Below the pieces are notes generated by a model. The model had not been told where the DNA came from. It saw nothing but the letters and a program-made list of their open reading frames with translations, and ran no database searches. DNA of 64,000 bases. It comes from Alphaproteobacteria bacterium (GTDB lineage: Bacteria; Pseudomonadota; Alphaproteobacteria; JANSWW01). Shown here piece by piece: positions 36,180 to 44,084 of the stretch (its first letter is position 1; every line of letters begins with the position of its first letter). The translations under genes were made by a program, and so were the position numbers. Location: NCBI GenBank assembly GCA_024743275.1, contig JANSWW010000001.1, forward strand, positions 350,300 to 414,299, in the 5' to 3' direction.

Positions 36180-37526
36180 TTAGACCTCGTACGGACCCAA
36201 TTCGCCCGGATAGAGATCGTGCGGATAGGTCGTTTCCGAACGCGGAACGATGTTCACGACTTCCAGCAGGTCGAACTGGTTGGTCGGGTTCGCGTTGCCG
36301 CGCACGACCAGGCAGCTCTTCATGACCTGATGGTCTTCCGCCCGATACAGGCTCGGACCGTCGCCGGTGCCGTCGAACTCGTGCCCTTCCAGCGCCTTGA
36401 TAACTTCCGGCGGATAGAAGGTGCCGGCCCGCTCACAGGCGTCGGCATAGAGCAGCGCGTTCACATAGCAGGTGTGGGCGGCCTGGGACGGCGGGAAGCC
36501 GTACTCGGCGCCGAAGGACTTCACGAAGGCCTGCGAACCCGGATCGGTCAGCGACCAGTTCCAGTTCGTGGTGCCGTAGATGCCCTTCACGTTTTCGCCG
36601 GCACCCTGCGCCATCAGACGGCTGTAGAGCGGCACAACGATCTGGAAGTCCTTGCCGTTGACCTGCTTGTCACGGAGGCCGAACTGAACCGCCTGGGTCA
36701 GGGAGTTCACCATGTCACGGCCGTAGTGGTTGAGCACCAGGACGTCGGCGCCGGAGTTCAGCACCGGCGTGATGTACTGGGAGAAGTCACCGGAACCGAG
36801 CGGCGTGCGGACGGCGTTGGCGGTTTCCCAACCAAGCCCTTCGGTGGTCTTGGAGATCGAGTCCTCCACGGACCAGCCCCAGTTGTAGTCGGCGGTCAGG
36901 TGGTAGGCACGACGGTCGGTGCCGAGCTCCTGCTTCAGAACCGGGCCGAGGGCCAGGCCGGACATGTGGGCGTTGAACATGTGGCGGAAGCCATAGCGCC
37001 GACGGTCCTTACCGGTCGTGTCGTTCGCGTGGGTCAGGCCGCACATGAAGACGACGCCCATTTCCTGCGCGAGCGACTGCTGCGCCACGGCGACGGACGA
37101 GGAAGAGCCACCCGAGAACATGATGACCCGGTCACTCTCGATCATCCGGCGGGCGGACGCGCGGGCCGCATCGGCCTTGGTCTGCGTGTCGCCGGTGACG
37201 TATTCGACCTTCTTGCCGAGAACGCCGTTCCCCTTGAGGGCGGCCGGCTTCAAGGTGTTGAGCATGCCGCCGTCGCCTTCACCGTTGAGGTGCTTGACGA
37301 CGAGACGATAGGCCCGCAGCTCGTCGGCCCCTTCATCGGCGTAGGCGCCGGTCTGCGGAACGTTGAAGCCGAAGGTCACGGTCGGCGAGTTACCCGGATC
37401 GTTCCGGAAATCCGCCGCATACGCGCCTTTGACGAAACCCATCGGCGCAATCGCCGCGGCACCCGCGAGCGCGGAGCCCGTCTTCAGGACCGTACGACGA
37501 CCATATTTTTGGTCAAAAATGGACAT
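36180..37526 (-). CDS. Tat-exported substrate-binding protein of a HAAT-family ABC transporter
   Basis: 448 aa periplasmic binding protein (Peripla_BP_5/6 type). The N-terminus carries YGRRTVLKTGSALAGAAAI, a twin-arginine signal (Arg10, Arg11) ending near AYA|AD, so it is exported folded. The mature domain has VTFGFNVPQTGAYADEGADELRAYRLVVKHLN and SGGSSSSVAVAQQSLAQE, the ligand-site region. Ligand could be branched-chain amino acids, urea or amides; no urease or amidase genes are nearby. ATG at 37526 chosen because GGGAGGAC lies 5 bases upstream; an in-frame extension has no ribosome site. Confidence 0.88.
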   Translation of the reverse strand: MSIFDQKYGRRTVLKTGSALAGAAAIAPMGFVKGAYAADFRNDPGNSPTVTFGFNVPQTGAYADEGADELRAYRLVVKHLNGEGDGGMLNTLKPAALKGNGVLGKKVEYVTGDTQTKADAARASARRMIESDRVIMFSGGSSSSVAVAQQSLAQEMGVVFMCGLTHANDTTGKDRRRYGFRHMFNAHMSGLALGPVLKQELGTDRRAYHLTADYNWGWSVEDSISKTTEGLGWETANAVRTPLGSGDFSQYITPVLNSGADVLVLNHYGRDMVNSLTQAVQFGLRDKQVNGKDFQIVVPLYSRLMAQGAGENVKGIYGTTNWNWSLTDPGSQAFVKSFGAEYGFPPSQAAHTCYVNALLYADACERAGTFYPPEVIKALEGHEFDGTGDGPSLYRAEDHQVMKSCLVVRGNANPTNQFDLLEVVNIVPRSETTYPHDLYPGELGPYEV

Positions 37527-37600
37527 GGAGCGTCCTCCCTGGTTGATGACAACGTTGCCAAGGCGGTTTTCCACCGCTTCTGGTTATTGAAAGCATCACA

Positions 37601-37736
37601 AAAGAATGTCTCCTTCTTCGCAATAAAATGTTTGCAACCCAGCAAATTTTTGTAAATCTGACTGAGTACTGCTGCAGAGCGGTGTCAAGTTTTTGACTGA
37701 TTTCGCATATGCAAAAAACCTGAAATAGGCTCTCAA
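37601..37736 (+). promoter_or_regulatory. AT-rich divergent promoter region with TTTGC/GCAAA half-sites
   Basis: Low G+C stretch between the ABC binding-protein gene and the XRE regulator gene. TTTGCAA (37631-37637) and GCAAA (37642-37646) form a short inverted pair, and TTTCGCATATGCAAA lies at 37701-37715. ScfR-type regulators (PccR, RamB relatives) bind TTTGC/GCAAA half-sites, so these are candidate autoregulatory operators. Inference only. Confidence 0.45.
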
Positions 37737-39293
37737 ATGGCGGAAATCAGCACGGGACAAAGGATTCGCGAGCTAAGGCAACATCGTGGCATCGCACAAT
37801 CCTTGCTTGCTGAACAAGTCGATATTTCGCCCTCTTATTTGAACCTTATCGAAAAAGACAAACGCAAAATCGGCGGCGCGCTGCTACATCGCCTCGCCCA
37901 GCGTCTCGAGGTTTCGCCGGCGCAATTGAGCGGCGTCGAGGATGCGAGCCTGGTCCGGGACCTGGTCGACATCGCCCGGGTGCTTTCCTTCGACGGGCTG
38001 GACGAGGCGATCGCGGGACGGCTGGTCGCCCAGGCACCGGATTGGGGCCAAGCCATGGTCACCCTGTTCCAGCGCTACAAGGATGCGTCGGAGACCGCCA
38101 CCGCGTTGTCCGACCGGCTGAGCCAGGACCCGCAGCTGCGCGAACTGAGCCACGCGGTGCTGACGCAGATCAGTTCCATCCGGTCCTTCGCCGAGATCCT
38201 CAAGGACGTGCCCGACCTGCCGCAGGACGAACGCGCCCATTTTTCCGGCATCATCGCGTCCCAGGCGGACCGGCTCGGCCTCAGCGCCCGGGAGATGATC
38301 GCCCTGCTGGAAGGCAATCCCGGCGACGAGATCGAACGGTCGCAGGCGGCGTCCGCCGTTCACGAGGTCGAGGATCTGGTCAATGCCCAGCGCAATCACC
38401 TGCCCCATTTCGAGACGGCGGCCGACGATTTGCGCCGCCGTATACTCGCGGCCCACGGCGAAGGCTCGATCACCGCGGCGATGCTGGCCCATTTGGAGAC
38501 CAAACACGACGTCGAGGTCCGCCAGGTCGAGGGGGACGCCTTCGAGGGGCTGGTCGAGGAAGGGGTCCATCTGGTCGATCTCGCGGCCCCCCGGACCGCG
38601 ACCCGGTTCGATATCGCGCGAAGACTGATGGCAATGGAACTAAGGGAGGAGATCGAGGAACTCGCCCGGAACGACCGGCTCAGCGGCGAAGACGCAAGGC
38701 AGGTCGCCCGTCGGGCCTTCGCCAACTATGCGGCGGGCGCCCTTCTCTTCCCCTATGTGCCCTTTCTCGAGGCCGCCGAGCATTACCGCTACGACATGGA
38801 CCGGTTGGCGCAGCGCTTCGACGGCTCCTTTGAACAGATCGCCCACCGCCTGACCACACTGCGGCGGCCGGGCGCCGAGGGCATTCCCTTTGCCTATCTA
38901 CGCAGCGATCCCGCCGGCAACATCTCGAAACCCTATAGCCTGCCGGGATTGCGGATGCCGCGGCTCGGCGGCGCCTGCCCCCTCTGGGCGGTTTATGCCG
39001 CCTTCGCCGAACCGCACAAGACCGTCGCCCAGTTCGCCGCCATGCCGACAGGCGAGCGTTTCCTCTTCGTCGCCCGTCGGGTCGCGAAAGGTGCCCAGGC
39101 GGCGGGTGCGGCCCCGGCCGCCTACTCCATCATGCTCGCCTGTGAAGCGTCCTATGCGAACCGGTTGGTCTACGGCGATCCTTTCACCGGCGGCCGCGAA
39201 GCGACGGTCACGCCCGTCGGGTTCACCTGCCGAACCTGCAGCCGCCAGAACTGCGGGCAACGGGCTCAAGCCGGCATCCTGCAGCGCGCGTGA
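37737..39293 (+). CDS. XRE-family regulator (ScfR/RamB-like, DUF2083) with a DHp-like insertion
   Basis: 518 aa. Residues 5-65: Cro/C1 HTH (GQRIRELRQHRGIAQSLLAEQVDISPSYLNLIEKDKRKI). Residues about 130-195: two helices resembling a histidine-kinase dimerisation domain, with SHAVLT (His139, Thr143) and SIRSFAEIL (147-155). Residues about 215-340: IrrE-like helical region without a zinc HExxH. C-terminal DUF2083 half with a Cys cluster FTCRTCSRQNC. Relatives such as PccR and RamB sense short-chain acyl-CoA and control acetate or propionate use. Followed by a receiver, a small membrane protein and a symporter-kinase. See findings for the insertion. Confidence 0.85.
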   Translation: MAEISTGQRIRELRQHRGIAQSLLAEQVDISPSYLNLIEKDKRKIGGALLHRLAQRLEVSPAQLSGVEDASLVRDLVDIARVLSFDGLDEAIAGRLVAQAPDWGQAMVTLFQRYKDASETATALSDRLSQDPQLRELSHAVLTQISSIRSFAEILKDVPDLPQDERAHFSGIIASQADRLGLSAREMIALLEGNPGDEIERSQAASAVHEVEDLVNAQRNHLPHFETAADDLRRRILAAHGEGSITAAMLAHLETKHDVEVRQVEGDAFEGLVEEGVHLVDLAAPRTATRFDIARRLMAMELREEIEELARNDRLSGEDARQVARRAFANYAAGALLFPYVPFLEAAEHYRYDMDRLAQRFDGSFEQIAHRLTTLRRPGAEGIPFAYLRSDPAGNISKPYSLPGLRMPRLGGACPLWAVYAAFAEPHKTVAQFAAMPTGERFLFVARRVAKGAQAAGAAPAAYSIMLACEASYANRLVYGDPFTGGREATVTPVGFTCRTCSRQNCGQRAQAGILQRA

Positions 39294-39432
39294 CTCGCCT
39301 CCTAGGGACACGCCCCCTCGGAATAGGCACGCGGTTCTGTCATCCGAAAAACAGCTGTGCCATACTCGTTTCAAGGAACAACCGGGCCTCAAGAACCTGC
39401 CGGAACAGGCGCCCGGGCTAGGGAGTGAAAGC

Positions 39433-39867
39433 ATGGCGGCACGGATCCTGATAGCCGAGGACGAGCCCTATATCGTCGAGTCTCTTCGTTTTCTGCTCGG
39501 CCGGGAAGGCCACTCGGTGGAAAGCGTCAACGATGGCGCAGCGGTTCAGGCGCGGCTCGAGACCTACAAGCCAGACCTGTTGATTCTCGATATCATGCTT
39601 CCGGAGATGACGGGCTTCGAGGTCCTGCGCCGGGTCCGTGAGAGCGAGATCACGAAGGCCCTACCCGTGCTGGTCCTAAGCGCGAAGGGACAAGAATCGG
39701 ATCAGCAGCGCATGGCGGATCTCGCCGCGAACGACTTTGTGATGAAGCCGTTCTCCAATCGCGACCTGATCAACCGGGTAACGGCGCTGCTGCCGGCCAA
39801 AACCCTGGCCGGGAGCGGTCAAGCGCCGGCGGCGGTCGAGGCCCCGATGTCCTCCGACCGAGAGTAG
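39433..39867 (+). CDS. single-domain response regulator (CheY-like receiver)
   Basis: 144 aa. Receiver fold complete: acidic pocket AEDE (Glu9, Asp10), phospho-acceptor Asp53 in LLILDIMLP, Ser83 in VLSAKG and Lys105 in FVMKPF. No output domain follows, only a 25-residue Ala/Pro tail. GGGAGTGAAAGC precedes the ATG, where it begins. Likely phosphorylated by the kinase at 40204-43095 in the same direction; it might act on another protein rather than DNA. Confidence 0.92.
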   Translation: MAARILIAEDEPYIVESLRFLLGREGHSVESVNDGAAVQARLETYKPDLLILDIMLPEMTGFEVLRRVRESEITKALPVLVLSAKGQESDQQRMADLAANDFVMKPFSNRDLINRVTALLPAKTLAGSGQAPAAVEAPMSSDRE

Positions 39868-39896
39868 CGGGTCCCCAGGATGACACGGAGGGCGAG

Positions 39897-40199
39897 ATGA
39901 AACGGCGAGTCCGAGACGGCGCCATCATCCTCCCGATCATCGCGGCCGTGCTGTTCGCCCCGCCCTTCCTTCAGGCTTTCGACTTCGGCGCCTCTGTCTT
40001 CGGGCTGCCCTTGCTGCTGGTCGCCCTCACCTTCTATTGGGTGGTGGGTATCCTGCTGACCGCTTTCGTGTCGCGGAAACTGGTGCCGGAATTGGATCTC
40101 GACTCCGACGGGTCGGACAGTGCCGACGGGATGGGCCGTGCCGACGGGATGGGCCGCGCCGGCGGGATGGGCGGCGCCGACCGGCGCGACCGGGGCTGA
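39897..40199 (+). CDS. small two-helix membrane protein with Gly/Met/Asp-rich repeat tail
   Basis: 100 aa. Two hydrophobic helices (residues about 9-27 and 35-56), then a charged tail LVPELDLDSDGSD and three near-identical six-residue units (DGMGRA, DGMGRA, GGMGGA) encoded by 18-base repeats at about 40127-40180. Small membrane proteins of the DUF4212/DUF485 or YhdT kind often precede sodium:solute symporters; I cannot assign a specific family. Ends 4 bases before the symporter-kinase start. GGAGG lies upstream of the ATG. Confidence 0.7.
   Translation: MKRRVRDGAIILPIIAAVLFAPPFLQAFDFGASVFGLPLLLVALTFYWVVGILLTAFVSRKLVPELDLDSDGSDSADGMGRADGMGRAGGMGGADRRDRG
40127..40180 (+). repeat. three 18-bp direct repeats in the tail of the small membrane protein
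   Basis: GCCGACGGGATGGGCCGT-type unit occurs three times with a few changes, encoding DGMGRA-like hexapeptides, in frame. Length changes by slippage would alter only the C-terminal tail. Confidence 0.7.
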
Positions 40200-40203
40200 G
40201 GGC

Positions 40204-43095
40204 ATGCTGACCCCCGGGCTCATTCTAGCGATCGCCGCCGGCTATCTCGGCCTTCTCTTCCTGCTGGCCTTCATCTCCGACCGGCGTCAGGCGCTGGCGG
40301 CGAACCGCCCCGACCGGGGCGCGAGCTTCGTCAATTCCCCGGTGATCTACACCCTGTCCCTGGCGGTCTATTGCACCTCCTGGACGTTTTACGGGGCGGT
40401 CGGATCGGCGGCGCGGAACGGGCTCGAATACCTCACCATCTATCTCGGCCCGACGATCGTCTTCATGGGCTGGTGGCTGTTGCTGCGCAAGCTGGTCCGG
40501 ATATCGAAGAACCAGAAGATCACGTCGATCGCCGATTTCCTGTCGTCCCGCTATGGCAAGAGCGCCAGCCTGTCCGCCCTCGTCACCGTGATCGCGGTCC
40601 TCGGCATCACGCCCTATATCTCGCTGCAACTGAAAGCCGTCGCGTCGTCCTTCGAAGCGCTCGCCGGCGATTCCCTGTTCGACGAGGGCGGGGTCTACGC
40701 CGCGCCCTGGGCGACGGGTGTGTTCGCCGATTCGGCGTTTTGGACGGCTGTGCTGATGGGCCTGTTCGTGATCCTGTTCGGCACCCGGAACACCGGCGCC
40801 GACGAGCGTCACCCCGGCGTGGTCGCCGCCATCGCCTTCGAGTCGGTCGTCAAGCTGATCGCGCTCGCCGCGGTCGCCTTCTTCGCGATCTACGGTCTCA
40901 ATGGCGGGCTTCAGGACCTGTTCGCCCGCGCCGATTGGCACGAGGGGGTCAGGCGGCTGACGACCTTCGAGGGCACCGACGATTCCCGCTGGCTGACCAC
41001 GCTGTTCCTGTCCGGGGCGGCGGTCCTGTGTCTGCCGCGCCAATTCCAGGTCGCGGTGGTGGAAAACAGCAAGGAAAAACATCTGGCGACGGCGGCCTGG
41101 CTGTTTCCACTCTATCTCCTGCTCGTATCGCTCTGCGTCATTCCGATCGCGATCGCGGGCATGACCCAACTGCCCGAGACCGTGAACCCGGATCTCTACG
41201 TCCTGCTGCTGCCGGTCGCGGGCGATCAGAACGCCCTGGCGATGTTCGCCTTCATCGGAGGGCTTTCGGCGGCGACCTCCATGGTGATCGTCTCGTCGAT
41301 TGCGCTCTCGATCATGATTTCGAACCACATCGTGACCCCGATCCTGCTGCGCCTGCCGAATTCGACGTCGGACCGCAGCCGGGATTTCTCCGAGACCATC
41401 CTCTTGACCCGCCGTCTCAGCATCGTCGCCATTCTGCTGTTCGGCTTCCTCTATTACGAGCTGACCGCCACCACCCGACCGCTCGCCAGCATCGGCCTCA
41501 TCTCCTTCGCCGGCGTGGCCCAGTTCCTGCCGGCGCTGGTCCTCGGCGTCTACTGGCAGGGGGCCACCCGGGCCGGCGCGCTGGCGGGCCTCGTCGCCGG
41601 GTTCATCGTGTGGGGCTATACGCTCCTGGTGCCGACCTTCGCCAATGCCGGGTGGGCGTTCATCGAGGTGACCCAGCAGGGTGCGTTCGGAATGCCCTTC
41701 CTGCGGCCCGACGCCCTGTTCGGCCTCAACGACCTGGACCCGCTGGTGCACGGGGTCCTGTGGAGCATGATCGTCAATGTCACCTGCCTGACCCTGGTCT
41801 CGCTGGTGACGTCGCAATCCCCCCTGGAACGCCTCCAGAGCGCCATCTTCGTCGACGCCTACGATACCGGGTCAAGCGGTGTCGCCGGCGCCATTCAGCG
41901 ATCCGCCCGGGCCGACGACCTGTTCGAGCTGACCCGCAGAATTCTCGGCCCCGACCGGGCCTTGAAGATCTTTCGGGATTACGCCGCGAGCCAGGGTCTG
42001 CCCCGCACCGGGATCGGCCCGACACCGAGCCCCGTGCTGATCGGCCATATCGAGCGGGAACTGGCGAGCAGCGTCGGGGCGGCCTCCGCCCGCTCGCTGC
42101 TGTCCGGCATCGTCACCGGCGAGACAATCGACCTCGACACGGTGATCACCCTGTTGGACGAAACCCAGCAGGCCATCCGCTATTCCCGCGAGCTCGAGCA
42201 GAAATCCCGCGAGTTGGAGGATACCGCCGCCCAGCTTCGCCGGGCCAACGACCAGCTCACCCGACTCGACAAGATGAAGGACGATTTCCTGAGCCAGGTC
42301 AGCCACGAGCTGCGCACGCCGATGACCTCGATACGGTCCTTCGCCGAAATCCTCACCGGGGCCGAGCGGCTCGACGAGAAGGAGGCCATGCGCTTCCTGG
42401 AGATCATCCGTGGCGAGAGCGAGCGCCTCACGCGCCTGCTCGACGACATCCTGGATATGAGCCGGATGGAGTCCGGACAGGCGCTCTGGCAGGTCGGCAA
42501 GGTGGATCTTTCCGTTCTGACGGCGGAGGCCGCCCGGGCGATGGACGGGCTGGCGCGCAGCCGCGGCGTCAGCCTGCAGCAAAATCCGCTCGCCGGCGCC
42601 ACCCCGGAGCAACGGTTGGCCAACGCCGATCCGGACCGGTTGAAGCAGGTGCTGGTCAACCTGCTGTCCAACGCCATCAAGTTCAACACCTCGCCGAAGC
42701 CGAAAGTCTGGATCGAAACCGGCCGGGGCACCGACAGCCATGTGGAGATCCTGGTACGCGACAACGGCCCCGGCATTCCAGACCAGGACGTCGACACCCT
42801 GTTCACGAAATTCTCCCGCGGCTGGACCGAGAGCGCCAACCGGGCCGGCGGCAGCGGCCTCGGGCTCGCGATCTCGAAACAGATCGTCGACCACCTCGGC
42901 GGCTCACTGCGCCTGCTGCGGCCAGGCATCGACCGGCCAGGCATCGACCGGCCAGGCATCGACCGGCCAGGCATCGACCGGCCGGCGACCGACAAGACCG
43001 GCGAGACCGGCGAGACCGGCGCGGATCAAAAAGGAGCGATATTCTCGATCCTGCTGCCCCGTGCCGCCAATTCGACACAGCAGGCCGCCGAATAA
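40204..43095 (+). CDS. sodium:solute symporter/histidine kinase hybrid (CbrA/CrbS-like)
   Basis: 963 aa. Residues about 1-545: SSS-type symporter core with about 13 membrane segments (YTLSLAVYCTSWTFYGAVGSAA, RQFQVAVVENSKE). Residues 550-680: STAC-like linker (LERLQSAIFVDAY, IGHIERELASSVGAASARSLL, LLDETQQAIRYSRELEQ). Then HisKA with His701 in VSHELRTP, N-box NLLSNAIKFN, G1 DNGPGIPD, G2 GSGLGLAISKQ. Relatives sense acetate, histidine or other carbon sources through the transporter part. Four 15-base RPGID repeats and a GETGE repeat interrupt the last ATPase strands. Start after GGGCTGAGGGC; the in-frame extension upstream overlaps the small membrane gene and is rejected. Confidence 0.93.
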   Translation: MLTPGLILAIAAGYLGLLFLLAFISDRRQALAANRPDRGASFVNSPVIYTLSLAVYCTSWTFYGAVGSAARNGLEYLTIYLGPTIVFMGWWLLLRKLVRISKNQKITSIADFLSSRYGKSASLSALVTVIAVLGITPYISLQLKAVASSFEALAGDSLFDEGGVYAAPWATGVFADSAFWTAVLMGLFVILFGTRNTGADERHPGVVAAIAFESVVKLIALAAVAFFAIYGLNGGLQDLFARADWHEGVRRLTTFEGTDDSRWLTTLFLSGAAVLCLPRQFQVAVVENSKEKHLATAAWLFPLYLLLVSLCVIPIAIAGMTQLPETVNPDLYVLLLPVAGDQNALAMFAFIGGLSAATSMVIVSSIALSIMISNHIVTPILLRLPNSTSDRSRDFSETILLTRRLSIVAILLFGFLYYELTATTRPLASIGLISFAGVAQFLPALVLGVYWQGATRAGALAGLVAGFIVWGYTLLVPTFANAGWAFIEVTQQGAFGMPFLRPDALFGLNDLDPLVHGVLWSMIVNVTCLTLVSLVTSQSPLERLQSAIFVDAYDTGSSGVAGAIQRSARADDLFELTRRILGPDRALKIFRDYAASQGLPRTGIGPTPSPVLIGHIERELASSVGAASARSLLSGIVTGETIDLDTVITLLDETQQAIRYSRELEQKSRELEDTAAQLRRANDQLTRLDKMKDDFLSQVSHELRTPMTSIRSFAEILTGAERLDEKEAMRFLEIIRGESERLTRLLDDILDMSRMESGQALWQVGKVDLSVLTAEAARAMDGLARSRGVSLQQNPLAGATPEQRLANADPDRLKQVLVNLLSNAIKFNTSPKPKVWIETGRGTDSHVEILVRDNGPGIPDQDVDTLFTKFSRGWTESANRAGGSGLGLAISKQIVDHLGGSLRLLRPGIDRPGIDRPGIDRPGIDRPATDKTGETGETGADQKGAIFSILLPRAANSTQQAAE
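42920..42979 (+). repeat. four perfect 15-bp tandem repeats inside the kinase ATPase domain
   Basis: GGCCAGGCATCGACC repeated four times without change (42920-42979), followed by three copies of a 9-base GACCGGCGA-type unit near 42993-43020. In frame (RPGID times four, then TGE units), between the last conserved HATPase strands SLRLLR and AIFSILLPR. Confidence 0.9.
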
Positions 43096-43099
43096 GGCC

Positions 43100-44014
43100 T
43101 CAGGGCACCGGATCCAACAAATAGACGGCGATGGCCCTGAGGTCGTCGGCGCTCAGCTTGCTGGTGCCATGCTCGACCACCTCGGCCATGGAGTCGCCGA
43201 AAAAGTCGCCGCTGGGCAACATCCCGATCTGAAGGGCGAACACGATCTCGTCTTCGCCATAGCCCTCGGCCGCCAGTGCCGCCGTCGTGATCGCCGGCGA
43301 CTTCCCGCCGCCCGGCAGTCGGTCGCCCCCCTCGAACTTACGGGCCGCGTCCCGTCCGCCAAGGCCGTCGCGCGGGGTGTGGCAGGCGCCGCAATGGGCG
43401 GGTCCCTCGACGATATAGCGGCCGCGTTGCCATGCCGCGTCACGCCCCTCTTCCGGCTCCAGGACGCCCGGTTCGAAATAGCCCGCGCGCCAGAGCTTCA
43501 CGCCGGCCCGCTGATTGAAGGGAAAGACCAGACGGTTCGGCGGGGCGGGCGCGGCGACCGGGTCGAGGGTCTGGAGATGGGCCCAGAGATCGGCCACATC
43601 CCGGTCGGTCAGTCGGGTGTAGAAGGGATAGGGAAAAGCGGGATAGTAGGGATCGCCGGCGGGCGACACCCCGTGCCGGAGGGCGGTTTCGAACGCCGCG
43701 AGGGTCCAGGCGCCGAGCCCATGATCCGCGTCGGGCGTGATGTTGGGCGCGTGAAAGTCTCCGAAATCGGTCTTGAGCACGGCACCGCCGGCATAGGCCG
43801 CCCCCTCGCCCTTGTGATCCGTGTGGCAGGCATAGCAGCCCGCCATGTGAGAGAGATAGGCCCCCCGCTCCGCATTCCCGGTCACCCCCGAGGCCACGCC
43901 GCGTCCGGACCCGATCGGCCAGACGGAGAGGGCCGCGTAAACGGCGCTGCCGGACAGCAGCATGATCCCGAAGGCGAGCATCACGGCCCGCCAGGGCAAC
44001 ACGGTGGAACCCAT
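43100..44014 (-). CDS. dihaem c-type cytochrome, membrane-anchored or exported
   Basis: 304 aa. N-terminal hydrophobic helix (residues 9-30), then two CxxCH haem sites: CYACH (60-64) and CGACH (208-212), each in a cytochrome c domain; NITPD(A)DHGLGAWT and LPSGDFFGDSMAEVV are typical of the cytochrome subunits of alcohol/aldehyde or sorbosone dehydrogenases. No dehydrogenase gene is adjacent. ATG at 44014 chosen because AAAGGA lies about 8 bases upstream; a GTG two codons earlier is too close to it. Convergent with the kinase, 4 bases apart. Confidence 0.88.
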   Translation of the reverse strand: MGSTVLPWRAVMLAFGIMLLSGSAVYAALSVWPIGSGRGVASGVTGNAERGAYLSHMAGCYACHTDHKGEGAAYAGGAVLKTDFGDFHAPNITPDADHGLGAWTLAAFETALRHGVSPAGDPYYPAFPYPFYTRLTDRDVADLWAHLQTLDPVAAPAPPNRLVFPFNQRAGVKLWRAGYFEPGVLEPEEGRDAAWQRGRYIVEGPAHCGACHTPRDGLGGRDAARKFEGGDRLPGGGKSPAITTAALAAEGYGEDEIVFALQIGMLPSGDFFGDSMAEVVEHGTSKLSADDLRAIAVYLLDPVP

Positions 44015-44084
44015 GGGCACAGTCCTTTCCCGATAAGCCTCTTTTGATTTTGCTTTATGGCGCCGCGCCCGTCACCTTTTCAGA

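Noticed and set aside
36012..37655. 547-codon open frame antisense to the binding-protein gene
   Set aside because: No domain; the binding protein with Tat signal is clear on the other strand.
40120..40203. In-frame N-terminal extension of the kinase (PTGWAVPTGWAAPAG)
   Set aside because: It is the other-frame reading of the 18-bp repeats in the small membrane gene; no ribosome site; the protein start with a membrane helix is at 40204.
42920..43020. Repeats considered as CRISPR
   Set aside because: Units are 15 and 9 bases, contiguous, without spacers, and in frame within a kinase gene.
40371..43124. 917-codon open frame overlapping the symporter-kinase in another frame
   Set aside because: Arg/Gly/Pro/His-rich translation; symporter and kinase motifs lie in the other frame.
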